A program made the translations under genes and the position numbers. From NCBI GenBank assembly GCA_002778965.1, contig PEXX01000027.1, positions 1 through 5,385 of the forward strand: 5,385 nt of DNA. Reading direction: 5' to 3'. This document shows, in pieces, positions 1 to 5,385 of this stretch. Within the stretch, counting starts at the first letter, position 1. Each line of letters starts with the position of its first letter. Under the pieces are notes generated by a model. The model had not been told where the DNA came from. It did no database searches and worked only from the letters and a program-made list of their open reading frames with translations. The stretch comes from Candidatus Kuenenbacteria bacterium CG08_land_8_20_14_0_20_37_23 (GTDB lineage Bacteria; Patescibacteriota; Patescibacteriia; UBA2196; GWA2-42-15).

Positions 1-65
1 TTGTAAAATTCCAAAGATTTATCAAGATTGGATACTGGAATCCATAAATGGCCGATATAGGACAT
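1..65 (-). CDS. VOC-superfamily (glyoxalase/bleomycin-resistance-like) protein, N-terminal fragment
   Basis: An ATG at 65-63 opens a frame that stays open to the left edge, giving 21 complete codons that begin MSYIGHLWIPVSNLDKSLEF. The pattern (hydrophobic)-G-H-hydrophobic-x-(I/V)-x-V-x-(D/N)-L-x-(K/R)-(S/A)-x-x-F-Y is the typical first beta strand and helix of vicinal-oxygen-chelate proteins. In metal-binding members the early His (here residue 6) is a metal ligand. The family includes glyoxalase I, extradiol dioxygenases and fosfomycin or bleomycin resistance proteins, and this fragment cannot say which. The family usually runs to about 120-150 residues, so most of the gene lies outside the window. 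A good promoter stands about 70 bases upstream, but no clear Shine-Dalgarno sequence precedes the ATG. It is probably a cytoplasmic enzyme unrelated in function to the surface-protein genes upstream. The family call is fairly firm despite the short length; the substrate is unknown. Confidence 0.72.
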   Translation of the reverse strand, partial: MSYIGHLWIPVSNLDKSLEFY

Positions 66-78
66 AATTTTGAGATTT

Positions 79-108
79 AATTTTTTAAAATTGTATAGTT
101 AAAAAATT
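79..108 (-). repeat. All-A/T inverted repeat in the VOC leader
   Basis: The arms AATTTTTTAA (79-88) and TTAAAAAATT (99-108) are perfect 10-base reverse complements with a 10-base loop. In the predicted leader transcript this could fold into an A-U-only hairpin about 15 bases before the start codon. Such a stem is weak and can arise by chance in AT-rich DNA, so a regulatory role is only a possibility. It lacks the GC stem and trailing U-run of an intrinsic terminator. Confidence 0.35.
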
Positions 109-137
109 TTATAATTTTCTTATGTTTCTATATATTC

Positions 138-166
138 ATAGTAGCAAAAAAATAACAATCTGTCAA
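138..166 (-). promoter_or_regulatory. Sigma70-type promoter for the VOC gene
   Basis: Read on the minus strand, a perfect -35 box TTGACA (166-161) is followed by exactly 17 bases and then TACTAT (143-138), a 4-of-6 match to TATAAT. The bases TGC directly before the -10 give an extended -10 element (TGn). Transcription would start near 131, leaving an untranslated leader of roughly 65 bases before the ATG at 65. The promoter lies about 40 bases past the stop codon of the upstream 792-residue gene, so the VOC gene need not depend on read-through. The match is by eye; no other -35/-10 pair of this quality was seen in the spacer. Confidence 0.68.
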
Positions 167-208
167 TCATCTTCCAAAAAATATCAATAAATCGTTGGGA
201 AATGACTG

Positions 209-2587
209 TTACTTCAATCTAACTCCGCCTTTCAATCTTAGGCCTCCATTTATTCTTGTCCCCCATCCAGCTGACTGGTCGGCCATAGTAAACCAACCTG
301 TTGTACTAGTGGCGGATCTTTCCTCTCCGTCCCAAAACCACATACGCCAATAATAAGTCGCGCCTTCAATTCCCAAAGCAGCGCCACCATAAATCAAATT
401 TTCCGAACGCGCGCCAACTGCCACATTCGCGCCAAGAGCTGAACCTGTGTAACAACTAGCAGAATCGGAAATCCACATATCCGTGCCTAAAAAATCAGCT
501 TGCGTGTCAACTTCCACGCAATATTTTTCACCCACATCACCTTCATCGTCTGTGTCATAATATACTGCGGAAAATTCAGGGGTGGTGTCATCGATATTAA
601 TCACATTGCCGACTTCCTTACCCTCAACCAACAAACCTACTGGCCCGTCCGGCCGCTGATTAACAACCGTGAAACTGCCGGCTGTGCCATCAGAGCAGGC
701 GGCTCCATCATCGCACACAAACGCCCAATAATTACGCGTGTTATCTTTATCATCTGCAAGAGTTGTATAAAATACCTGATTTTCCGGATCACGATTAGTA
801 TAAACAGGGCTACGCGCCCATTCCCCGTCTTTACAAACTGCCGTGGAAGTGGTGATGCCAGAGCCCTTGCAGATTACAGCCTTAACCATGTCGCCCGAAT
901 CAGCATCATTCCAATCAACGCTAAAAGTTATTGGAGAGCCAACTCCGATCGGGTCAGGCGAGTCAATGATTGAAGAAATAGTTGGCGCGGAATTATCATT
1001 ATATGTGATTGATAAATATGGTCGGTTTTTCGCAGTCGTAGAATTGGCAGCATAAACGCGCCAATATATATTACTCGTCTCGCTTTCTGAAACCAAAATC
1101 CAACCATAATCCTGATTATTGGTAAACATATATTTAACGGAATCAGTCACATCAAAACTTTCCCAAGTGAGGTCCGCATCAAAATATGCCCGATCATCAT
1201 AAGTAGCACTTCTGTCGGACGATCCTAAACCGGCTGTCGTCCAGCTCGTCTCATCGTAATATTGATAGGTCCAAGTGACTTCATCGGCCGAATCGTTAGC
1301 CACCGCATAATCGGTAGTTCCGCCGTTCCAATTTTTATTGATACGAAAAGCATCCACCCATATATTTCCAGGATCGGGATCATCATAAGTTTTAACGTAG
1401 AGCATAGCGCTGACAATTTGATTTTCTGACGTTATCAATCCATCAAGAGCATTTAAATTAAATTTGATCATCGATCTCTCATCCCTTCCACCGGTTGCAT
1501 TATCCTCTCCTACGCGAATTGAATTAGTACTACCCATATTATAATTAGATTGCACTTGATCTATATATGTATCTTCAGTAACTCCAGTATATTCACAGTT
1601 AGAATTTTCTCCCCATTGTTCCGTTACTGATCCGTTATATGCAAAGGCCCATTCATCTCCAAACCAAAATTTAAAAGTGTGCGTACCTTTAACTAATGTC
1701 TGATGTACTACTTTTGCCACTCCGCCGCATTCCCATTTAGAATAATATATTATATCTTTTTCTAAAATCTGTGGCATTCTTTTTTCATCTCCGCAATAAA
1801 GTCCGACAAATTCATCTTCATCAATTGTTGCTTGATCATAAGGTTCAATTTTTAAATCATTTTTACCTTTAGTAGTAAATTTGATTACCCAATCTTCACC
1901 AGTTTCAGGATATGAATGAAGATTAATAATATTTATTTCAATGGTAGGATCTAAAATTATTGGATAACTATGATTTTCTAACCATGCTTCATTTATTTTT
2001 AAAATTAAAATTCCATTTTCACCTAAATTTGTTTGCACTTCGCTAAAATTACTTTTTTGTCCATTTGCGTCTATCATAAATGGCGCTAAAATGGTAAAAA
2101 ATTTATAAAGCTCTTTATCTTCATTTACACCGTTATTTTTTTTATAAAAAACTAAATCTCCATTCTCATTTTTTTCCCACTTAAAATTTTCTATATTTAA
2201 TTTATATTTAAATTCCAAAGGATGGCCCAATGATTTTAAAATAATATCTTCTTTTAATTTATACTCCTGTATCTCTTGCGCAACATCTGTATTTTTATAA
2301 GCATCAATATATTTAACTCTATTTTCACTCTCGTGAATCAACCCTGCCGCATTAGATTCCAACGGCACAAAAGACAAAACATTGCCAAAGTTTCGAATTA
2401 TCAGCGGCTCATCATATTTTTCAGGCAACATAAAACTTGCATTATTATTTTTTACTATTCCACTTTTCTCCCACATAACTCCCAAACTAACCAAAATAAT
2501 AATTCCTACAAACCCCAAAACCGCAAGACCCAAAAAACCTTTGGTGAAATTAATCTTGAATTTTTTATCTTGAAATAAACCACGCAT
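209..2587 (-). CDS. Membrane-anchored DNRLRE-domain surface protein with Ig/FnIII-like modules
   Basis: This 792-residue protein is probably held in the cytoplasmic membrane and exposed outside. A Lys/Arg-rich N-terminus is followed by one hydrophobic segment (about 17-39) with no obvious signal-peptidase site, so it looks like a signal anchor. Residues about 122-216 end in YPIILDPTIE, a module that often precedes DNRLRE domains in large surface proteins. Residues about 217-330 form a beta domain with Cys265 and Cys287. Residues about 333-530 match the DNRLRE (CBM96-like) family: TEDTYID, then GGRDERSMIKF (366-376), SFDVTDSV and RPYLSITY (522-529). Such domains are thought to bind carbohydrate. 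An Ig-like domain (about 533-643; Cys573, 585, 625, 631) and an FnIII-like domain (about 645-770; Cys690, 712; ATYYWRMWFWD) follow. The tail has three hexapeptides. ATG 2587 is preferred over TTG 2602 because a GGA-type ribosome site sits 9 bases before it. The first 1 kb of the gene is much more AT-rich than the rest. No enzymatic motif was recognised. Confidence 0.85.
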   Translation of the reverse strand: MRGLFQDKKFKINFTKGFLGLAVLGFVGIIILVSLGVMWEKSGIVKNNNASFMLPEKYDEPLIIRNFGNVLSFVPLESNAAGLIHESENRVKYIDAYKNTDVAQEIQEYKLKEDIILKSLGHPLEFKYKLNIENFKWEKNENGDLVFYKKNNGVNEDKELYKFFTILAPFMIDANGQKSNFSEVQTNLGENGILILKINEAWLENHSYPIILDPTIEINIINLHSYPETGEDWVIKFTTKGKNDLKIEPYDQATIDEDEFVGLYCGDEKRMPQILEKDIIYYSKWECGGVAKVVHQTLVKGTHTFKFWFGDEWAFAYNGSVTEQWGENSNCEYTGVTEDTYIDQVQSNYNMGSTNSIRVGEDNATGGRDERSMIKFNLNALDGLITSENQIVSAMLYVKTYDDPDPGNIWVDAFRINKNWNGGTTDYAVANDSADEVTWTYQYYDETSWTTAGLGSSDRSATYDDRAYFDADLTWESFDVTDSVKYMFTNNQDYGWILVSESETSNIYWRVYAANSTTAKNRPYLSITYNDNSAPTISSIIDSPDPIGVGSPITFSVDWNDADSGDMVKAVICKGSGITTSTAVCKDGEWARSPVYTNRDPENQVFYTTLADDKDNTRNYWAFVCDDGAACSDGTAGSFTVVNQRPDGPVGLLVEGKEVGNVINIDDTTPEFSAVYYDTDDEGDVGEKYCVEVDTQADFLGTDMWISDSASCYTGSALGANVAVGARSENLIYGGAALGIEGATYYWRMWFWDGEERSATSTTGWFTMADQSAGWGTRINGGLRLKGGVRLK
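212..265 (-). repeat. C-terminal triple hexapeptide repeat of the DNRLRE protein
   Basis: The protein ends in three consecutive hexapeptides, WGTRIN, GGLRLK and GGVRLK, fitting x-G-(T/L/V)-R-(I/L)-(N/K). The last two are encoded by 18-base units that agree at 13 of 18 positions, with differences mostly at synonymous or conservative sites. This suggests an old duplication kept at the protein level. The tail is basic and follows directly on the last FnIII-like domain. It might be a short beta extension, a contact with acidic wall polymers or a sorting tail; nothing in the window decides between these. Confidence 0.6.
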
Positions 2588-2596
2588 AATTTTATA

Positions 2597-2600
2597 ATCC
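2597..2600 (-). promoter_or_regulatory. Weak ribosome binding site that favours ATG 2587
   Basis: On the minus strand GGAT (2600-2597) lies 9 bases before ATG 2587. The alternative TTG start at 2602 overlaps this element and is preceded only by an A/T run, and an in-frame TGA (2608-2606) lies one codon further up. The N-terminus is therefore read as MRGLFQDKK. The site is short and weak, so it supports the start choice without proving it. Confidence 0.45.
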
Positions 2601-2628
2601 AATTTTCAAAAAAATAATTAGTACTATT

Positions 2629-2970
2629 TTATTCCTCAACTACCAATTCAACCACAGCTTCTGACGCAGATTCTACTGCTGGTGCTTCTGGCGCAGTTTC
2701 AACAGTTTGTTCTCGCGCTGTTTCCTCTACTGTTTCTGCCGGGGTCTCCACTGCTGTTTCTTCAGCCGCTACTTCCTGCTCGCTTTCCGTACTTTCAGTA
2801 TTTTCCATATTCTCCATTGTCCCGCCCGGCGCACTTTCCTCGACCTGATCTTGGCTGTCAACATTATCACTCGCTCCGTCTTCAACCGCATCTTCTGTTG
2901 CCGGAATCTCTATCTCCTCGCTGGCGGTGCTATTATCGGTATTTTCATCTGATTGATTACCGGTACTATC
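2629..2970 (-). other. Acidic low-complexity C-terminal tail of the fibre protein
   Basis: About 113 residues are dominated by Glu, Asp, Thr, Ser, Ala and Val, with near-repeats such as ETAVETPAETVEETA and VETAPEAPAVESASEAVVE. Very few are basic. The segment is likely disordered and strongly negative. It lacks an LPXTG-like motif or terminal hydrophobic helix. Low-complexity tails of this kind vary in length between strains. Confidence 0.65.
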
Positions 2971-5385
2971 ATTAATAATATAATTATAATTATTGATCAC
3001 TTTTTCTGCCGCCAACGGAGTAACATTATCTACTACCGTATAATCCAGCGACGGCATAATCAATATTTCAGTGGCCGACCGGGCAATGCCCATTACCTGG
3101 ATCATCTCACCATAGTCTGCCGGCGCGGCTGGCATTAGCGAACTCAAAATCATGCCCTCGGTCGTGCTGCTGTTTTCATTTTCTAGCATCACTGACAGCT
3201 CCCACGCGGAATCGGCTAAATAATATCTCCTGCCAGTCTGTAAATGCTTAAATCCGCTGACTGCCCCGCCAATCGCCACTCGCGCCATACGACTGCCCTC
3301 AATAAATTCTGCCACAATGCCGATGGATGGAATTTGTTCTTCTTCACCGACGGCAATATCAGCCATGACCTTTTGTATCAAACCATCTCCGTTAATGCCC
3401 GCCGCGTCGCCGATCAACAACATGGTATTTGAAGCATATTCAAATTCAACCGTAAACGCACCGGCCAAATTCAAATTTTTCCGTATATCCATATCCCCGG
3501 CCACGCGTACATTGCCTTTAACAAATAAATCACCATAAACATCCAGCTGTTCGCGCACAATCAAACCGCTCTCAATTGTTACTAACCCCTCAACCATCAA
3601 ATCACCTTGATAAGCCGTCATCGGCCGATAAATAATATTGGCCTTATTTTCTTCCAATTCTCCGGCATCAACCACTTCCACTCCTTGCTCATCGCGATTA
3701 TCAATAACCGTAATTCCGCTGTTGCTATTCAGACCATCTGCCAATCTGGCCGGCCGTTGGTGAATTATTTTGTTATTAATAGAAACCAATACTAGAATCT
3801 GCTTGCCAGTCGCCAAGGCAACAGTCTCTTTGGTCTCTTTTTTAATCTGACTATTTTCCAATTGCGTAATTTGCTCTGACAATTCCTCTTGATCAGAGTC
3901 TTCTTCCTGATTTTCCCTAATCTCTCTGATATTTTTTTCTTTCTCCATTTCGCCTAAACTATCGGCAATCAAATCCGCCGCAAGACTATTGCCATTTTGC
4001 CCATTGTCTATCTCTTGTTCTATATTATAATCCTCAAGAGCAATGCCAAGCACCCCGGCATCGGCATAAGTCGCTTTCATGGCATAACCCGGCACAGAAG
4101 CAGTAGTCAGCAAATCGCCTTTTTTAATCGGGCCGTTTTCCAAAGATACCTTAACCGGCACCGTACCTGACAACGCCAGCGGTCTGGCATCACCCGCACG
4201 GTTAAGATCGCCCCGCAAAACACCGGCCGGATCAGTAGAAACAATGCCAAGTATCTGATTGGAGTTGGCCTCATAATTCTTTATTGCCTGCCATGGAGTT
4301 TCCGGATCAACCACCACCACGTCGCCGGCTTCTGGCAAGACCAGCCATTCTTCATCAATTTCACCGCTAAATTCATCGGTTGTCGTTGATGTTGTAACGC
4401 TTGTATCAATAAAAATATCATCCCATAAATAAGCAACCTCGCCCAGAGTCAATCCGCGCACCATTACGTTTTCCGCAAAATCCCCCTGGGTCCATGCGGT
4501 GCCGCCTGACAAATAAGCAGTGCCGTCCACTTCAAAATCTCCGCGGATATACACATCGCCCGAAGTAGCAATCGCCGCCTGCCCCGGCGTACCGCCGCCA
4601 AAATTATTGTAAAAATATCCGATTGAAGTGGATGAAGCTACCGTGATTGCGCCTTCCACAACGAGTCTTGCCCCTGTGCCGCTGTCGCCATTTCGGGAAT
4701 TCTTGATAACCACCATTGTGTCAACGGTTGACGATGCGTCTAAAATCAAATTAGTTGACGAAGCTAAAATCGTTTCAAAATAATAATCCACTCCTGCCAC
4801 AGACAAATCAAAATAATCTCCGGACTGGCCGAGAATAATGCCATTGCCGCCCTGACCTAAAATACTGGCTGTTTCTTCAAACACTAAATTAGAGGCAGTG
4901 CCAACCGCGCCGATATAAATGTCGTTGCCTGCTGTGCCGATATTAATGTTACCGGTTGAAGCTGTAATCACGCCATCTGTGCCGTCATGATCAAGTGATA
5001 AATAATTCCCATCGCCATTATAAATTCTAACTTCTGGCGCAGAGCTGTTAACTACAAAAACATTATTACCACTACCATCTTGCACAGTTAGAGCAGTTGA
5101 AGAAGAGATATTCATCAATAATCCGCCTGCGGCTGTAAAGCCAGAAAGAAATGTTTGCGAGCCATTTTGTAATTGTAATAAATTAGCTGTTTGACCTGTT
5201 GAGCCTTCTACTATTATTCCAATTGTGGATTCATCTGTAGTTGAGGCGTGGAGCATGGCAGAAGGAGTAACTTCGCCAATCCCCACTTTCCCGTCTTTGA
5301 CAAACAAAGTATCATTAGCAGTGAAGTTTCCGGTAGTTGTGGCGTTACCAACAATGGTTGATGAAGCTAAAGAATAAAAACCAGA
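2629..5385 (-). CDS. Large phage-tail-fibre-like surface protein, 5'-truncated by the window edge
   Basis: The frame is open to base 5385, so the true start is outside; TTG at 5307 is an internal Leu codon. The visible 918 residues, numbered from the edge, are modular. Residues 1-290 are Gly/Ser/Thr/Asn-rich beta repeats with LASST, GNATTTGNFT and DGKVGIG motifs, as in long Parcubacteria fibre proteins and tail-fibre shafts. Residues about 300-452 (TQGDFAEN, ILGIVSTDPA, LALSGTVPVKVS, GPIKKGDLLTTASVPGYAMK) resemble the domain of phage appendage proteins related to Peptidase_G2. Residues about 471-526 form a charged, possibly coiled-coil linker. Residues about 594-643 are a second beta stalk with GDLxVxG rungs. 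Residues about 646-783 resemble tail-fibre barrels (GRRYYL, VMGIARSATEILI). The last ~110 residues are acidic and rich in Glu, Thr, Ala and Val. No membrane segment or sorting motif is seen at the C-terminus; any signal peptide is off-window. It lies 41 bases upstream of the DNRLRE gene, so co-transcription is likely. The function is probably adhesive, but this is inferred. Confidence 0.82.
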   Translation of the reverse strand, partial: SGFYSLASSTIVGNATTTGNFTANDTLFVKDGKVGIGEVTPSAMLHASTTDESTIGIIVEGSTGQTANLLQLQNGSQTFLSGFTAAGGLLMNISSSTALTVQDGSGNNVFVVNSSAPEVRIYNGDGNYLSLDHDGTDGVITASTGNINIGTAGNDIYIGAVGTASNLVFEETASILGQGGNGIILGQSGDYFDLSVAGVDYYFETILASSTNLILDASSTVDTMVVIKNSRNGDSGTGARLVVEGAITVASSTSIGYFYNNFGGGTPGQAAIATSGDVYIRGDFEVDGTAYLSGGTAWTQGDFAENVMVRGLTLGEVAYLWDDIFIDTSVTTSTTTDEFSGEIDEEWLVLPEAGDVVVVDPETPWQAIKNYEANSNQILGIVSTDPAGVLRGDLNRAGDARPLALSGTVPVKVSLENGPIKKGDLLTTASVPGYAMKATYADAGVLGIALEDYNIEQEIDNGQNGNSLAADLIADSLGEMEKEKNIREIRENQEEDSDQEELSEQITQLENSQIKKETKETVALATGKQILVLVSINNKIIHQRPARLADGLNSNSGITVIDNRDEQGVEVVDAGELEENKANIIYRPMTAYQGDLMVEGLVTIESGLIVREQLDVYGDLFVKGNVRVAGDMDIRKNLNLAGAFTVEFEYASNTMLLIGDAAGINGDGLIQKVMADIAVGEEEQIPSIGIVAEFIEGSRMARVAIGGAVSGFKHLQTGRRYYLADSAWELSVMLENENSSTTEGMILSSLMPAAPADYGEMIQVMGIARSATEILIMPSLDYTVVDNVTPLAAEKVINNYNYIINDSTGNQSDENTDNSTASEEIEIPATEDAVEDGASDNVDSQDQVEESAPGGTMENMENTESTESEQEVAAEETAVETPAETVEETAREQTVETAPEAPAVESASEAVVELVVEE
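3037..3450 (-). other. Tail-fibre-type beta-barrel module within the fibre gene
   Basis: The segment starts after the second stalk and contains NTMLLIGDAAGI, SIGIVAEFIEGSRMARVAIGG, VSGFKHLQTGRRYYLAD, and finally GEMIQVMGIARSATEILI. Phage tail-fibre and decoration domains often have the same order: a value-change or 'G-x-v' strand, G-x-v-x-G-f, LTPGxxYYL, then VGxALSATELLI. It probably forms a compact barrel on the stalk. Assignment is by motif memory, not alignment. Confidence 0.5.
4030..4488 (-). other. Phage-appendage-like (Peptidase_G2-related?) domain within the fibre gene
   Basis: This block encodes TQGDFAENV followed by GEVAYLWDD, GDVVVVDPETPW, ILGIVSTDPAG, a GDARPLALSG segment, PVKVSLENGPIKKGDLLTT and PGYAMKAT, ending in GVLGIALED. 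The order D-x-A-E, GIVST-P, ALSG-VPVKV, GPI--GD-LT, PG-AM is shared with C-terminal domains of many tail-fibre-like bacterial proteins. It is also shared, as far as memory allows, with intramolecular chaperone domains of Bacillus phage neck appendages. Here it sits in the middle of the chain rather than at the C-terminus. Whether it self-cleaves cannot be told from the sequence. Confidence 0.5.
4720..4767 (-). repeat. ASST-type peptide repeat in the fibre shaft
   Basis: Two copies of the repeat fall close together as LASSTNLILDASSTV, nine residues apart. Further copies occur at 5356-5370 (LASST) and 4627-4641 (VASST). Regular spacing of the Ala-Ser-Ser-Thr turn between hydrophobic strands suits stacked beta rungs. 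The copies differ at the DNA level, so they are protein-level repeats and not recent DNA duplications. Confidence 0.5.

Larger units (their letters stand above)
66..208. other. AT-rich intergenic spacer without a clear terminator
   Basis: These 143 bases separate the stop of the DNRLRE gene from the start of the VOC gene. They hold the promoter at 138-166 and the inverted repeat at 79-108. No GC-rich hairpin followed by a T-run was found on the minus strand after the TAA at 209, so either the upstream transcript reads through or it ends by a mechanism not visible here. No tRNA or other RNA gene is apparent. Confidence 0.6.

Noticed and set aside
171..207. Possible terminator hairpin after the DNRLRE gene (CATTTCC pairing with GGAAGATG)
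   Set aside because: The stem has a bulge and a G-U pair, the loop is about 22 bases, and no T-run follows on the minus strand.
500..973. Plus-strand open frame of 157 codons
   Set aside because: It lies wholly inside the DNRLRE gene in antisense, has no recognisable domain or ribosome site, and is explained by the codon pattern of the real gene. The shorter plus-strand frame at 843-1055 is rejected for the same reason.
2276..2578. Plus-strand open frame of 100 codons opposite the N-terminus of the DNRLRE gene
   Set aside because: It is antisense to the clear signal anchor and has low-complexity, AT-driven composition (Ile, Asn, Phe, Lys) with no family resemblance.
2588..2602. TTG at 2602 as start of the DNRLRE protein (five extra residues)
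   Set aside because: It has no ribosome site and would overlap the GGAT that is properly spaced for ATG 2587.
2682..3138. Plus-strand frames with Leu/Phe/Pro-rich, seemingly hydrophobic products
   Set aside because: They are the antisense of the Glu/Thr-rich acidic tail; antisense of Glu-rich sequence naturally reads as Leu/Phe-rich, so apparent membrane segments are artefacts.
5305..5307. TTG at 5307 as start of the fibre gene
   Set aside because: The frame continues without a stop for 26 more codons to the window edge and encodes matching repeat motifs (LASST, GNATTTGNFT), so the codon is internal.
1..5385. CRISPR array, insertion sequence, tRNA or rRNA
   Set aside because: No regularly spaced direct repeats, transposase-like frame, terminal inverted repeats or structured RNA signatures were seen on either strand.
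2629..5385. Prophage structural region
   Set aside because: Tail-fibre-like modules are present, but the neighbours are a membrane-anchored surface protein and a VOC enzyme, with no capsid, tail-tube, terminase or lysis gene in view. Because the right side is cut off, this is not fully excluded.

Overview
The window carries three genes, all on the minus strand, so they read right to left. Two are large, apparently surface-directed beta-rich proteins. The third is the first 21 codons of a small VOC (glyoxalase-type) enzyme. The fibre gene with SST/ATTTGN/GIG motifs, the DNRLRE domain behind an N-terminal membrane anchor, and the moderate-to-low GC all point to a Patescibacteria (CPR) bacterium, probably of the Parcubacteria type. 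That assignment rests on recalled family resemblance, not on a search. About 1,700 codons contain no in-frame TGA, and both complete stops are TAA, so the standard bacterial code fits and the UGA=Gly code of Gracilibacteria/Absconditabacteria does not.

Layout. From 5385 to 2629 there is a 5'-truncated gene whose frame is open to the window edge. It encodes a modular fibre: beta-rich repeats, then a phage-appendage-like domain, a charged linker, a second beta stalk, a tail-fibre-like barrel and an acidic Glu/Thr tail. After 41 bases comes a 792-residue protein (2587 to 209) with an N-terminal membrane anchor, a domain ending YPIILDPT, a cysteine-containing beta domain, a DNRLRE domain, two Ig/FnIII-like domains and a basic C-terminal hexapeptide repeat. 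Positions 66-208 are an AT-rich spacer. It holds a near-consensus promoter (TTGACA, 17 bp, TACTAT with an extended TGC) facing the VOC gene that begins at 65 and runs off the left edge. No convincing intrinsic terminator is seen.

How the genes may work together. The two large genes share strand and close spacing and probably form one transcription unit. One encodes a phage-like fibre and the other a membrane-anchored protein with a likely glycan-binding domain, so a cell-surface attachment or envelope role is the simplest reading. This is inference. The VOC gene has its own promoter and looks functionally separate. The most notable features are the mixture of tail-fibre-type domains in an apparently cellular gene, the sharp base-composition change inside the DNRLRE gene at its domain border, and the repeated basic C-terminus.
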